Shown in pieces: positions 25,143 to 33,247 of a stretch of 64,000 nucleotides of DNA (position 1 is the first letter of the stretch; every line of letters begins with the position of its first letter). The stretch is from JAUUSJ01 sp964439395 (GTDB taxonomy: Bacteria; Bacillota; Clostridia; Lachnospirales; Lachnospiraceae), in contig CAYTNV010000010.1 of NCBI GenBank assembly GCA_964439395.1, forward strand, positions 31,928 through 95,927, in the 5' to 3' direction. The translations under genes and the position numbers were made by a program. Below the pieces are notes generated by a model. It was not told the origin of the DNA. It did no database searches and saw only the letters and a program-made list of their open reading frames with translations.

Positions 25143-26732
25143 TCATTCCTCCTCCCTCGGAACTATATGAACACCTTTCTTAGAATAATGTATAGAAAAC
25201 CTAGCAGTTCCCTTCTCTCTTCTGGTCACAGGATCAACGACAACACCTATTTTTTTATCTGCTGTCACGAATTCCTTATTCGTCCACCTGCCTTTGCTAT
25301 CTCTCTTTATCTGTCCATTTCCAGCATATTTTTCAATGATTTTCTTTATCTCTAGCTCTGAAATCGACAAGTAACTTCTGCCTGGAATATAATTGTTATG
25401 ACCTTTTATATGCTTTCCTTGCTTTCCCATCTCAATATTAGTAGGAATTTTTCCTTCTCGTATCCTATTTTTAATTCTAATATCTTGTTCGTATATTTTG
25501 AGATTATCTGAAAAATTACCTTTATTATACATCCTCTCAAGCTTCTTTTCAACAGCTTGCTTAGAGGATTTACCAGGAGCCACCCTGCCCCTCATATCAT
25601 AATAGATACGTTCTCTTTGCTCTGGAAGTCCCATTTTCTTGCTAAACTGCTTATATTCATCCAGCTGAGCTTGATATTTGCACTTAGCTAACATAATTTC
25701 GTCTTTACTCGCTTTTCCCTCTTCCAGAAGCTTCACTTTCTCACGTTGCGCACGCATCGCTGTCTCCATTTTTCTCTGTTGCTGCGTCTGGTCATATACA
25801 TTTAATTGTTTTGCTTTCCATTCTTTTGTCTGAGCTTCCTTTTCATTCTGCTCTTGTAACCATTCATCACTGTATGTTCTTTTAGATACGCCAGGAACGA
25901 AAGGATAATAGGAATGTCGACAGTTAGCTCCGCATAGTCCCGTCACATCTCCAAGACCACAAACACTCTCAAGTTCCTCTTCTTTGTATACTCTGCCTTG
26001 CCAGACGGCATGAGAAGGTCTTGCACCATTATGCCAACTCACCTCATAATAAGCTGTTCCAAGTTGTGCCGCATTTCGCCTACTGATTTGTTGGGTTATC
26101 TGATTTACGCCTGTCATAATCGCTCTTCTAACTGCTACATCAACTCGATTACTATGTCCAGTGTCATAGTATTCCACAGTCCTTAGCCCACTGCTTACCA
26201 TCTGCGTAACCGTTCGGCGAATAACAGTATTATAATCGAATCCTCCTGTCAAAATATCCATAATAGCCGAATCCACATAATTTTGATAGTAAGTAGCAAA
26301 AGGCATATACACACGCTTATTACCCATCATCACAGAAAATCCATGAGACTGTGATAAATTTTCCAGTGTCTGTTTCGTCTGCTCTTTTATCGCTTCCGAT
26401 ACTCGACTTTTCCATCTGTTTTCTTCATCCGAGAGAGCGTATCCATTTATTTGTTCATAGATATTTTTATTCCTTACATATTCCTGCTGGGCAACATTAT
26501 CGTACAACTCAAACATTTCGGGATACGTTGCGTTTAGAGATTCTTTTATGATGTTCTCAACTTTCTCTGTTGACTTTCCCATTTCAATAAAACGATTGAT
26601 TTGGTAATCTGCTGTAGATGTGATTTTTCCATTCTTCTCTATACGCCTTACAACGTCCTCCATAACACGCTGTTCCGCACCTTTCCATAGATTTTCCAAG
26701 CGAAGAATTGCATCATCATTTTTTTGATTCAT
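25143..26732 (-). CDS. Phage minor capsid protein 2 fused to an Ntox50-type toxin domain
   Basis: A 529-residue protein with two parts. Residues 1 to about 300 are phage minor capsid protein 2 (PF06152): MGNKRVYMPFATYYQNYVDS, TVEYYDTGHSNRVDVAVRRA, SWHNGARPSHAVWQGRVY and CGANCRHSYYPFVPG, with HNGARPSH and the Cys/His cluster typical of the family. Residues 300-434 are a charged linker. Residues 435-525 match polymorphic toxin type 50 (Ntox50): KQGKHIKGHNNYIPGRS, W-x2-KE, IGVVVDP and SIHYSKKGVHIVP. Ntox50 is a predicted or known RNase family. Likely carried in the virion or made late in infection. A small possible immunity gene follows after one base. Confidence 0.88.
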   Translation of the reverse strand: MNQKNDDAILRLENLWKGAEQRVMEDVVRRIEKNGKITSTADYQINRFIEMGKSTEKVENIIKESLNATYPEMFELYDNVAQQEYVRNKNIYEQINGYALSDEENRWKSRVSEAIKEQTKQTLENLSQSHGFSVMMGNKRVYMPFATYYQNYVDSAIMDILTGGFDYNTVIRRTVTQMVSSGLRTVEYYDTGHSNRVDVAVRRAIMTGVNQITQQISRRNAAQLGTAYYEVSWHNGARPSHAVWQGRVYKEEELESVCGLGDVTGLCGANCRHSYYPFVPGVSKRTYSDEWLQEQNEKEAQTKEWKAKQLNVYDQTQQQRKMETAMRAQREKVKLLEEGKASKDEIMLAKCKYQAQLDEYKQFSKKMGLPEQRERIYYDMRGRVAPGKSSKQAVEKKLERMYNKGNFSDNLKIYEQDIRIKNRIREGKIPTNIEMGKQGKHIKGHNNYIPGRSYLSISELEIKKIIEKYAGNGQIKRDSKGRWTNKEFVTADKKIGVVVDPVTRREKGTARFSIHYSKKGVHIVPREEE

Positions 26733-26736
26733 TTCT

Positions 26737-28155
26737 TTACTCCATCACTACATTTTGCTCTGGAAGATTCTTTTTTGCTTCCTCCTCCGTCTCTCCATAC
26801 CATTTTGCCCTGTACTCATCATGTCGCATTACTCCCATACTTACATCCTGTCTATCCTGCTGCCTTTCAGCTTGCTTGTCCTCTATAATAGAATCATCAA
26901 AATCTATTGTTATTTCTATATCCTCAGATAAATTAGGAACCTTTAACATAATGCCAAGCCGCACAATAATCATAACAAGTTCTTTAATTACAGAATCCAG
27001 TATAATCTCATGTTTTTGCACACCTCGATATAAGTCTGAATTTTCACTAATTACTTGCGTGGCTGTTGTAACAACCCCTTTTTCAAATTTATATCGTTCT
27101 GTGCCAAAGCCTGACTTGAAAGAAAGAAAATTCAAATCATCGTTGATAGCCTTACTGTGCGCTTCTGCCCGTATTTCCATGTTAATTTCTACAATAGGCT
27201 TTTCCTTTAAGGTGTCCTCTGGCAACTGGTAAAATACAGTATCATTCTCATCGAATGTTGGTTGCCCATCTAATTCTATTAACTCTGGTGCCACAAATAT
27301 CCTTTTCCTTCCAAGGTTAAATTCGTTAGCGTAAGAATCAAACTCCAAATCAATTTTTGCAAGCACATCAATGGAATTAGCAAAAATTGCAACTCCCATA
27401 GGGTTTGTGTCATCCTCGTCTACATTATTTACAATATTTAAACGGTCGATTACAAATTGTGGCTTGTCTGTTCCTGTTTTTATCTTTACTGCAAGATCAT
27501 CAAACGGCTTTAGTTCTGCCCACTTGCTTGTCGGTATTTCTGTTCCTGCGCCAGAAGTACATTCTACCACATGATTTTCTATTACATATTGTTGTATACC
27601 ATCATTTTCTTCTAACCGGTGCATCTGGATTAAAGCATATTTTTTTCTCTTTACTGTTTTAGGAAAAAGAAATGCCACCTCTGTCACTCTGCCATTTTCC
27701 CATGAAATAGGAAAAATATTTTTAGCCTGCACGTAATTAATACCAACATCTCCATTTACGATGTATCCTTCTTCATCTATAAGTGCATTGTTTATTTGTA
27801 CTACATAAGCCACCGTGCCACTGTATGCCTTACGCTCCTGATAGTCGTTTCCTTTCACCAGAAAGTCATTTTTATCTAACACCCGTTCCACAAAGGCAGC
27901 AGTATGGTCTGAGCCGCTAATTGTAATTTTCACTCTTTCGTTTAAGAGCAAATCCGCAATATCTTCACTTAATTTTTTAGCCATTCCAAGACTCAACCTG
28001 CGACAATGGATTTTATTTTTTCCGTTATAAACATAATAATGATGGAATTTAGATACATTTCCCCTATACCAAGATTCCCATAATCTAATCTGAGAATAAA
28101 AGGAGGGGTCAACCGTATCAATTCCCATATTTTTAAAGTATGTAAATATATTCAA
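26737..28155 (-). CDS. Phage portal protein (SPP1-type)
   Basis: A 472-residue protein with the SPP1 gp6 / A118-type pattern: WYRGNVSKFHHYYVYNGK, RRLSLGMAKKLSEDIADLL, DRLNIVNNVDEDDTNPMGVA, FDSYANEFNLGRKRIFVAPE, and FGTERYKFEKGVVTTATQVI with SENSDLYR, the long helix of the crown. Forms the dodecameric ring through which DNA is packed. Overlaps the terminase stop by four bases. Confidence 0.92.
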   Translation of the reverse strand: MNIFTYFKNMGIDTVDPSFYSQIRLWESWYRGNVSKFHHYYVYNGKNKIHCRRLSLGMAKKLSEDIADLLLNERVKITISGSDHTAAFVERVLDKNDFLVKGNDYQERKAYSGTVAYVVQINNALIDEEGYIVNGDVGINYVQAKNIFPISWENGRVTEVAFLFPKTVKRKKYALIQMHRLEENDGIQQYVIENHVVECTSGAGTEIPTSKWAELKPFDDLAVKIKTGTDKPQFVIDRLNIVNNVDEDDTNPMGVAIFANSIDVLAKIDLEFDSYANEFNLGRKRIFVAPELIELDGQPTFDENDTVFYQLPEDTLKEKPIVEINMEIRAEAHSKAINDDLNFLSFKSGFGTERYKFEKGVVTTATQVISENSDLYRGVQKHEIILDSVIKELVMIIVRLGIMLKVPNLSEDIEITIDFDDSIIEDKQAERQQDRQDVSMGVMRHDEYRAKWYGETEEEAKKNLPEQNVVME

Positions 28156-29897
28156 TCATCTGTCCCCCTTTCCGATACAGGAAGAAAGTATTTGATCTTA
28201 GACCACAATCCCATGACTAAATAACGAAGTGCGTCAACACAGTGGTCATCAATTTTTAACGGTTTTTCTTTGCCTGCTTCTATTGATTTTGGATCATATT
28301 CATATGTTCTAAGTTCCCGAATTAAATTTTCCTGATTTTCAGATACTGTTGCCACTTGATATGTAAAACATTTTTGAACTCTCTGTATTCCAATTGCAAC
28401 ATCATTTTCCGCATCCTTAACAATAATATTATATTTAACATCTTGCATCGCAAGTCTTTTAATTTCTTCCGCTAAACCTTTTGCCGATGGGTCTATAAAG
28501 ACATAAAAAATACTGCATCTATATTTTTGATGCAGTTCATTTGTTAAATTTATCAGTTCACGAGCGTAATCCGATGGGCTCTTTTGCTTCCCAGTATCTC
28601 TGCCAGAGTGGTAAAATTCATTTAATCCTTCTAGCCTGCGCTTATTAATATTAATCCCTGCTGCTTGATAGGTTGTTGCGTTTTGCTGTCCATAGTCAAC
28701 TCCTATACCTATCAATTTAAAATGCTTTTCCTCGGTTTCCTTACGATGATTCTCATTAAACATATAATAAATTAAATCATCAACGCCAATACACTCTCCA
28801 AGCCATACCCAACGATACAACTTAAAATCTATCTCTCGTAATCGTTCAGCAACTTCTAGCAATTTAGATCCAAGCCAAGCGACAGGGACATCTCTATAAT
28901 CCACGTGCTTATGTATTACATCTGAACGTAGTTCCATTTTTTGACACCAAACATTGATTGCCGCATTTGGATTTTTAGGCGGGTTATATAGATAAATCAT
29001 ACGAAAATTTTCATCATTTCCTCGAACGAAAGTCGCTTCGATGTTGGTTAATTCTTCTTCTCCCTCTCCTACGTCAAAAAATTCCGTAAGTTCGTCCAAA
29101 ATGACGAGGCGAATCGGCTTATCCTCATCAATGATACCTTTCGTATCATCAATACTATCAGAACCAGAAAAATATATTACATTTCCATTCTTTTTGTAGC
29201 GAATCTCCATCGGAGAAACACCAATATCAAAATCGTCCCTACTAAGCCCCATCCTGCCAATAGCTCTTATCATTTCTTTATATACCGTTTTACGTAATTT
29301 ATTGTGTCTCTTACGTAAGGCCACAACGGCAGCAGGCTCATTTCCAATGATGGTACTAATTCCTAAAATTCCTGAAAAACTAGACTTTGTTCCTGCACGA
29401 CCAGAGGTAATAATTTGATGTTCGTGTTCAATATCATCCAAAATATCCCAAAATTCAGGAATAATAACATCATGAGGGTCTATTATCTCGTTTTCTTTAC
29501 ATTCTTCTTCATTTTTCTGGACTTTTTCTTTTTGTGCGTTCATGAGGTTAATTTTTGCAAGTTGTTCCTCTATATCTATATCCGTCTGCGAACTTTGCCC
29601 TGCATACCTAGCAACCGCCTCATAAGCTTTTACATTTCCTTCTAACCCTTCTTTAATCATAGCCATGTTTAAAGCCGATTCTAGAGTACAGGGTAACCCA
29701 AGAGACTCTAAAATTGGTTTCCACTCTTCACTATCTATCTCAGAAGTAAGTAACCAATTTAAAGTCTTACGAAAATTCGCCTTTTGCCTTCTGGCTTCGC
29801 CAGATGCTTTTCCGCCTTTTTTTGCAATTTCTCGCTGTTCCCTCGCTGTTCGCTCGTGAAATCCATATCCCTTTAAGTTTTCATCGTTTGCCATCAC
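28152..29897 (-). CDS. Terminase: small-subunit-like domain fused to large subunit
   Basis: A 581-residue protein. Residues 1 to about 125 are like the stand-alone small terminase of related phages: GGKASGEARRQKANFRKTLN, LESLGLPCTLESALNMAMIK, GNVKAYEAVARYAGQS. From about 138 (IIDPHDVIIPEFWDILDDIE) it is a large subunit: Walker A SGRAGTKSS (165-173), Walker B VILDE (265-269), nuclease aspartates at VDYG (D401), FIDPS (D469) and HCVDALRY (D555). Large subunits alone are about 430-450 residues, so this is an in-frame fusion; no stop or frameshift separates the parts. It may start at the second Met, which has AAGGTGAGG nearby. First gene of the late operon. Confidence 0.9.
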   Translation of the reverse strand: MMANDENLKGYGFHERTAREQREIAKKGGKASGEARRQKANFRKTLNWLLTSEIDSEEWKPILESLGLPCTLESALNMAMIKEGLEGNVKAYEAVARYAGQSSQTDIDIEEQLAKINLMNAQKEKVQKNEEECKENEIIDPHDVIIPEFWDILDDIEHEHQIITSGRAGTKSSFSGILGISTIIGNEPAAVVALRKRHNKLRKTVYKEMIRAIGRMGLSRDDFDIGVSPMEIRYKKNGNVIYFSGSDSIDDTKGIIDEDKPIRLVILDELTEFFDVGEGEEELTNIEATFVRGNDENFRMIYLYNPPKNPNAAINVWCQKMELRSDVIHKHVDYRDVPVAWLGSKLLEVAERLREIDFKLYRWVWLGECIGVDDLIYYMFNENHRKETEEKHFKLIGIGVDYGQQNATTYQAAGININKRRLEGLNEFYHSGRDTGKQKSPSDYARELINLTNELHQKYRCSIFYVFIDPSAKGLAEEIKRLAMQDVKYNIIVKDAENDVAIGIQRVQKCFTYQVATVSENQENLIRELRTYEYDPKSIEAGKEKPLKIDDHCVDALRYLVMGLWSKIKYFLPVSERGTDD

Positions 29898-29936
29898 CTC
29901 ACCTTCCTATCTGGCCATTATTTGTATATTTGTAAA

Positions 29937-29970
29937 AAAAGTCTACCCAAATAGTTTTAGGTAGACTTTT
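29937..29970 (-). terminator. Terminator between the late promoter and the terminase gene
   Basis: Minus-strand AAAAGTCTACC pairs with GGTAGACTTTT and is followed by a T-run. It lies about 30-65 bases after the proposed late start site and before the terminase gene, so late transcription must read through it. Confidence 0.8.
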
Positions 29971-30005
29971 TATTGTCTTTTCTGTTTTTCTTTTTCACAG
30001 TTTAT

Positions 30006-30034
30006 ACTATAGCACAGATAAAAGTGACATTCTA
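30006..30034 (-). promoter_or_regulatory. Probable activator-dependent late promoter
   Basis: Minus strand: TATAGT at 30011-30006 serves as -10; 17 bases upstream the -35 slot (30034-30029) reads TAGAAT, far from TTGACA, and belongs to the first of six 11-bp repeats. A good -10 with a poor -35 covered by phased repeats is the layout of activated promoters. Confidence 0.5.
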
Positions 30035-30089
30035 GTGACATCTTAGTGACATCTATATGACATCCTAGTGACATTCTAGTGACATCCTT
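30024..30089. repeat. Six tandem 11-bp repeats (GTGACATYYTA)
   Basis: Units begin at 30024, 30035, 30046, 30057, 30068 and 30079: GTGACATTCTA, GTGACATCTTA, GTGACATCTAT, ATGACATCCTA, GTGACATTCTA, GTGACATCCTT. The 11-bp period is one helical turn, so a protein would read the same face. Units 4-6 lie inside the last codons of the DUF1492 gene. Likely a binding array for the late regulator; a pac or cos site is the alternative. Confidence 0.75.
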
Positions 30090-30484
30090 CCAAACACCAG
30101 TAATGCTTCCCCATGCAACCTCAAAATATGCCTAGTTGTATACTCCATCTCTCCAGCTATTTTCCCCCAATCCTCCAAGTTTATATAACGCTTAAGCAAC
30201 ACATCGGAATAGATTTCATTCTCAATTCGACATATCCTTTCTGTGACTTCACTTTTTAACCCAACCAACCTATCAATCTCGCTATTAATCTTTCTTTCCT
30301 TTTCATCAATCTTTGCAATTAAATTCTCCGTACGATTTCCAACACTCCCTCCCTGCACCCTCTCTTCATTGGATACACCTCCAACGGAATATAAAATACT
30401 TTGCAAAGCTTCTTTTTCCCTAATCATGCGATTAATTTTTTTATTCAAATAAAACACTTGCTGTAAGTACTCTTTTGCCGTCAC
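30065..30484 (-). CDS. DUF1492 late transcription regulator (sigma-70 region 4-like)
   Basis: A 139-residue protein: MTAKEYLQQVFYLNKKINRM, a helical middle (ENLIAKIDEKERKINSEIDRL) and a C-terminal HTH (YSDVLLKRYINLEDWGKIAGEMEYTTRHILRLHGEAL region, given here by its ends) that resembles sigma region 4. This is the DUF1492 (PF07374) layout; RinA/ArpU-like members control late genes of Firmicutes phages. Last gene of the early operon, directly before the packaging genes. Its last codons are made of the 11-bp repeats (protein end RMSLECH). Confidence 0.83.
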   Translation of the reverse strand: MTAKEYLQQVFYLNKKINRMIREKEALQSILYSVGGVSNEERVQGGSVGNRTENLIAKIDEKERKINSEIDRLVGLKSEVTERICRIENEIYSDVLLKRYINLEDWGKIAGEMEYTTRHILRLHGEALLVFGRMSLECH

Positions 30485-30535
30485 TCTATCCCTCCTAACG
30501 CACGAAAGAGCCTGTCAATCAGACAGACCTTCGTT

Positions 30536-30715
30536 TTAATGCATTTCTATTACAAATTCGCTTTTTCTTATCTTTTCTTGTTGCCATTGTACTCTATCTT
30601 TGAAAAACGGACATCTTCTCTTGCCAAAATCACTTTCTCGAAGTATTTTGCATTTCCCCGTCCCATTGTTGCCAAAGCATCTTACACTATTACAATTCGG
30701 ATATCTATATCCCAT
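30536..30715 (-). CDS. Small Cys-containing phage protein
   Basis: A 59-residue frame starting MGYRYPNCNSVRCFGNNGTG with Cys at 8, 13, 22 and 35 (NC, RC, KC, RCPFF). The pattern (C-N/x4-C-...-C-...-CPFF) is common in short phage proteins near the helicase gene and may bind zinc. GAGGGGTGAGGG precedes the ATG at 30715, and the gap to the helicase stop is 6 bases, so it belongs to the operon. Confidence 0.62.
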   Translation of the reverse strand: MGYRYPNCNSVRCFGNNGTGKCKILRESDFGKRRCPFFKDRVQWQQEKIRKSEFVIEMH

Positions 30716-30721
30716 CTTCCC

Positions 30722-32119
30722 TCACCCCTCTTTTAACAGACATCCACACTTTTTATAATGCCTACACCTTGCTTTCCAAGCCTTTTCCGCTACTGCATCT
30801 ACATAATCGTAGCAAATCGGCGATTCTTTCCCCTTACATTTTCTCGCTACCCTCCCAACACTCTGCACAATAACAGCGTAATCCTTTTGCGGAGTAACAA
30901 GGTGCAACCTGTCCAACCTCGGAATGTCCAAGCCTTCTTTTGCCAAGCTGTATGTAGCAAAAAGAAAATGTTTCTTTCCATTTCGCATATCTTCAATAGC
31001 TCGCTCCCTCTCTGCTTTCCCTATTTTACTCGGCATCTTTCCGCTTATCACAACCGCCTGCTCTCGAATAGAAGAAGGAAGTCCCTCATACAAATCATGT
31101 AACTGCTCCAATCTATCTGATAGAATAAGATTGTAGTGCTCATGATTCTTGATTAGATTGCTCTCTATTAATGCATTTCTCTTTCTATCCCTAGATAAAG
31201 CAGAGATAAACTTTGCATAGCTTAGAGTACCATCCGTATCAAGAACCTCCGCTGGTATCACACTCAAACCTGTATCTACCCTCTCTATTTTTACTTGCAT
31301 AACTTTATCTTTAACTGCCTCCGCTGGTACCACACAGTTTACATCTCCAAGCAGAGTATACACTGTCTTAATTAACCCATCTGACCTGTGCACGGTAGCA
31401 GATAATCCATACTTATGCCTTGCGGCTAGAAAGGAAATTACCTTGGAAAATCTCGTGTAAGAGGTAGGAGTCCCCGCACATCTGTGGCACTCATCCACGA
31501 CAACTACATCCCACGTATACTTATATCTAGTTAAATCCTGTTTTGCTAAGGTTTGTACTGTGGCGAAGGTTATCCCCTCGCCAATATGTACCTTACCACC
31601 TGTTATCTTTCCCAGCAGAGATTTATCTATATACCTTGCCGCTCGCTCGTAAGACTGGCTAAGCAAATCTGTCGTATGCGTAAGCCACAAAGCCTTTAGC
31701 CCATGTTTTACAATTAGGGCGATTCCCATCTGAGTCTTGCCCGACCCAGTCGGAGCTTGCAGGATGCCAAAGCCATGTTTAAACATAATATCCACAGCCT
31801 GCTTTTGATAGTCATATAATTCTATATCCGTTCCGTAATTTATAGGCTTTACATCCCTAAAGTCCAAGGTGTAAGAACAAGGCAATCCATATTTATCTAT
31901 TAAAGCCTTTATGTATCTAAAGCTTCCGACTGGTACAATAACGTCTTTGCCATCTTTTACATAGAGTACTAGCTCCATAGGAGTATTTCCATTCCACAGC
32001 CCCATACGTTCTTCCTTAAAATATTCTGGGTTAGGTACTACAAGTTCTTTTTCACAATATTCCAAAATTTTTTTAGTTGGATTTGTGATTGTAATCTCGT
32101 TGCTTATCTTTATATGCAC
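30722..32119 (-). CDS. SF2 DEAD/DEAH-type phage helicase
   Basis: About 465 residues. Motif I APTGSGKT and motif II VVDECH show a superfamily 2 helicase; LSAT (motif III) and QSVGRVARK (motif VI) follow, and the C-terminus is Cys-rich (CRHYKKCGC). Related to restriction-type and phage replication helicases that act at the origin or in recombination. I place the start at GTG 32119, preceded by GGAGAGAGGAAA; the frame is open to an ATG at 32137 that lacks a ribosome site and overlaps the preceding small gene. Confidence 0.9.
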   Translation of the reverse strand: MHIKISNEITITNPTKKILEYCEKELVVPNPEYFKEERMGLWNGNTPMELVLYVKDGKDVIVPVGSFRYIKALIDKYGLPCSYTLDFRDVKPINYGTDIELYDYQKQAVDIMFKHGFGILQAPTGSGKTQMGIALIVKHGLKALWLTHTTDLLSQSYERAARYIDKSLLGKITGGKVHIGEGITFATVQTLAKQDLTRYKYTWDVVVVDECHRCAGTPTSYTRFSKVISFLAARHKYGLSATVHRSDGLIKTVYTLLGDVNCVVPAEAVKDKVMQVKIERVDTGLSVIPAEVLDTDGTLSYAKFISALSRDRKRNALIESNLIKNHEHYNLILSDRLEQLHDLYEGLPSSIREQAVVISGKMPSKIGKAERERAIEDMRNGKKHFLFATYSLAKEGLDIPRLDRLHLVTPQKDYAVIVQSVGRVARKCKGKESPICYDYVDAVAEKAWKARCRHYKKCGCLLKEG

Positions 32120-32222
32120 TTTCCTCTCTCCTCTCATATTTTGTACATGGATACCACCGTGTAAACTCTATACAATGCCTCTTATGCTTACAGGTCTTGC
32201 AAGTCGTTTCCAGCTTTTTCAT
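32073..32222 (-). CDS. Small Cys-rich phage protein overlapping the helicase start
   Basis: A 49-residue frame: MKKLETTCKTCKHKRHCIEF, then RWYPCTKYERREE. The four cysteines (8, 11, 17, 26) in a C-x2-C-x5-C-x8-C array suggest a small zinc-binding module typical of phage early regions. CTGGAG is 7 bases before ATG 32222. It begins within the end of the DUF3789 gene and its C-terminal third overlaps the helicase start in another frame. Confidence 0.55.
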   Translation of the reverse strand: MKKLETTCKTCKHKRHCIEFTRWYPCTKYERREESAYKDKQRDYNHKSN

Positions 32223-32349
32223 TTATGTACTCCAGTATCTTTTTCTCGTCTTCATCGGTTATGATAGGCTCATCCTTGCTGGCACTTGCAATACCCACGC
32301 AAAACGCTCCACATAATAATCCAAAAATAAATGCAAATATATACATCAT
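32188..32349 (-). CDS. DUF3789-like small membrane protein
   Basis: A 53-residue protein with one membrane helix (IFAFIFGLLCGAFCVGIA, residues 4-21) and a short acidic cytoplasmic tail ending GNDLQDL. DUF3789 proteins have this size and layout in phages and other mobile elements; function unknown. GGTGGGGG precedes the double ATG (32349, 32346). Confidence 0.6.
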   Translation of the reverse strand: MMYIFAFIFGLLCGAFCVGIASASKDEPIITDEDEKKILEYINEKAGNDLQDL

Positions 32350-32400
32350 CCCATTTCCCCCACCTTATTTTTCTAAACCTTATCCACATTTGTTCGTGTG

Positions 32401-32637
32401 TCACGTTATCGCCCCCTTAAACATCTGTTTATACCTGCTCTCCAGCTCATCATAGATTCCCATGAGTAAGTCATCAGCAAGTTTAGAGTCATATTTCTCC
32501 CTAAAATTAACACCTGCTTTTATCAACTCTGTCCAATACTCATCTGTATCCTCTGGGATATAGAAGTTCTTGTAAAGTCGCCACAAATCTGCCATCATGT
32601 TAAATTCTTTTTCTCCTCTTCTTATATCCTTTTTCAC
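32401..32637 (-). CDS. Small phage protein, unknown
   Basis: A 78-residue protein. The likely start is GTG 32637, whose first bases overlap the nuclease stop (ATGTGA) and which has GGAGGA seven bases upstream; an inner ATG pair at residues 14-15 is possible. The body LWRLYKNFYIPEDTDEYW... looks helical. The pattern EDxDEYW with a following helix is widespread in phage early operons without known function. Confidence 0.6.
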   Translation of the reverse strand: MKKDIRRGEKEFNMMADLWRLYKNFYIPEDTDEYWTELIKAGVNFREKYDSKLADDLLMGIYDELESRYKQMFKGAIT

Positions 32638-33026
32638 ATCCAGTCCTCCAGTCTACAGCCAAATGTCTTTATCTGCTCTAAATTAACACTAGCTCTCCCC
32701 GATTTATCATATCTAGCAAGGTTAGTGTAGGACATTATGTAAACTCCCTCGCTCGTCTTCAGAGCAAACCAATACTCTCCATTTCCACAATTTCGCCATT
32801 TCTTAGCTGCTAAATGCTGATTTAGCTCAATACGTCTAAGGGCAAACACATCATTTACACATACCTTACAATCTATTAAATATGGTCTACTATCTTTAAC
32901 AGCAACCACATCCGCTGGCTGTCCGTTGCACTTACTGGCTATACCGTGCACCCAATATCCATTATTGGCGAGAGTTTGTGCAAATGCTGTCTCAAAGTCA
33001 TTTCCAGACTTTTTATTACTTACCAC
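32634..33026 (-). CDS. PD-(D/E)XK nuclease, Holliday junction resolvase-like
   Basis: About 130 residues. GNDFETAFAQTLANNGYWVH carries the N-terminal Glu, and QPADVVAVKDSRPYLIDCKV carries the Asp and the DCK of a PD-(D/E)XK fold, as in Hjc/RecU-like phage resolvases. Start chosen at GTG 33026 (AAGGGGG six bases upstream), overlapping the end of the previous gene by 11 bases; an ATG at 33068 is less likely. It probably resolves branched replication or recombination intermediates, together with the Sak4-like ATPase. Confidence 0.75.
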   Translation of the reverse strand: MVSNKKSGNDFETAFAQTLANNGYWVHGIASKCNGQPADVVAVKDSRPYLIDCKVCVNDVFALRRIELNQHLAAKKWRNCGNGEYWFALKTSEGVYIMSYTNLARYDKSGRASVNLEQIKTFGCRLEDWM

Positions 33027-33234
33027 AATTTTCCCCCTTTTCCTGTTCAAAGGTAATGTTAATAACATAATTATTCATAATATGAATCCCCGCCTTTTTT
33101 ATTTTCCTGTCTAATATTTCATCCTTGATATTTCCAATATAACAAATATCAATTTGTAGTATTTTGTTCTCTCCATCGTAAATTCTAATGCTTTTATCCC
33201 CATCAATAAATTCTAAAAATTCTCTAATTGTCAT
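33016..33234 (-). CDS. Small phage protein, unknown
   Basis: A 72-residue protein, MTIREFLEFIDGDKSIRIYD..., strand-rich in the first half (IRIYDGENKILQIDICYIG) and ending in a long NYVINITFEQEKGE segment. This IREFLE-...-IYD pattern is frequent in Clostridia phages beside resolvase genes. GGAGGG precedes the ATG. Function unknown. Confidence 0.62.
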   Translation of the reverse strand: MTIREFLEFIDGDKSIRIYDGENKILQIDICYIGNIKDEILDRKIKKAGIHIMNNYVINITFEQEKGENCGK

Positions 33235-33247
33235 GTTTTCCCTCCTG

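Noticed and set aside
30024..30089. CRISPR or simple slippage array
   Set aside because: The period is 11 bp with variation at two positions, no spacers, and a position at the late promoter.
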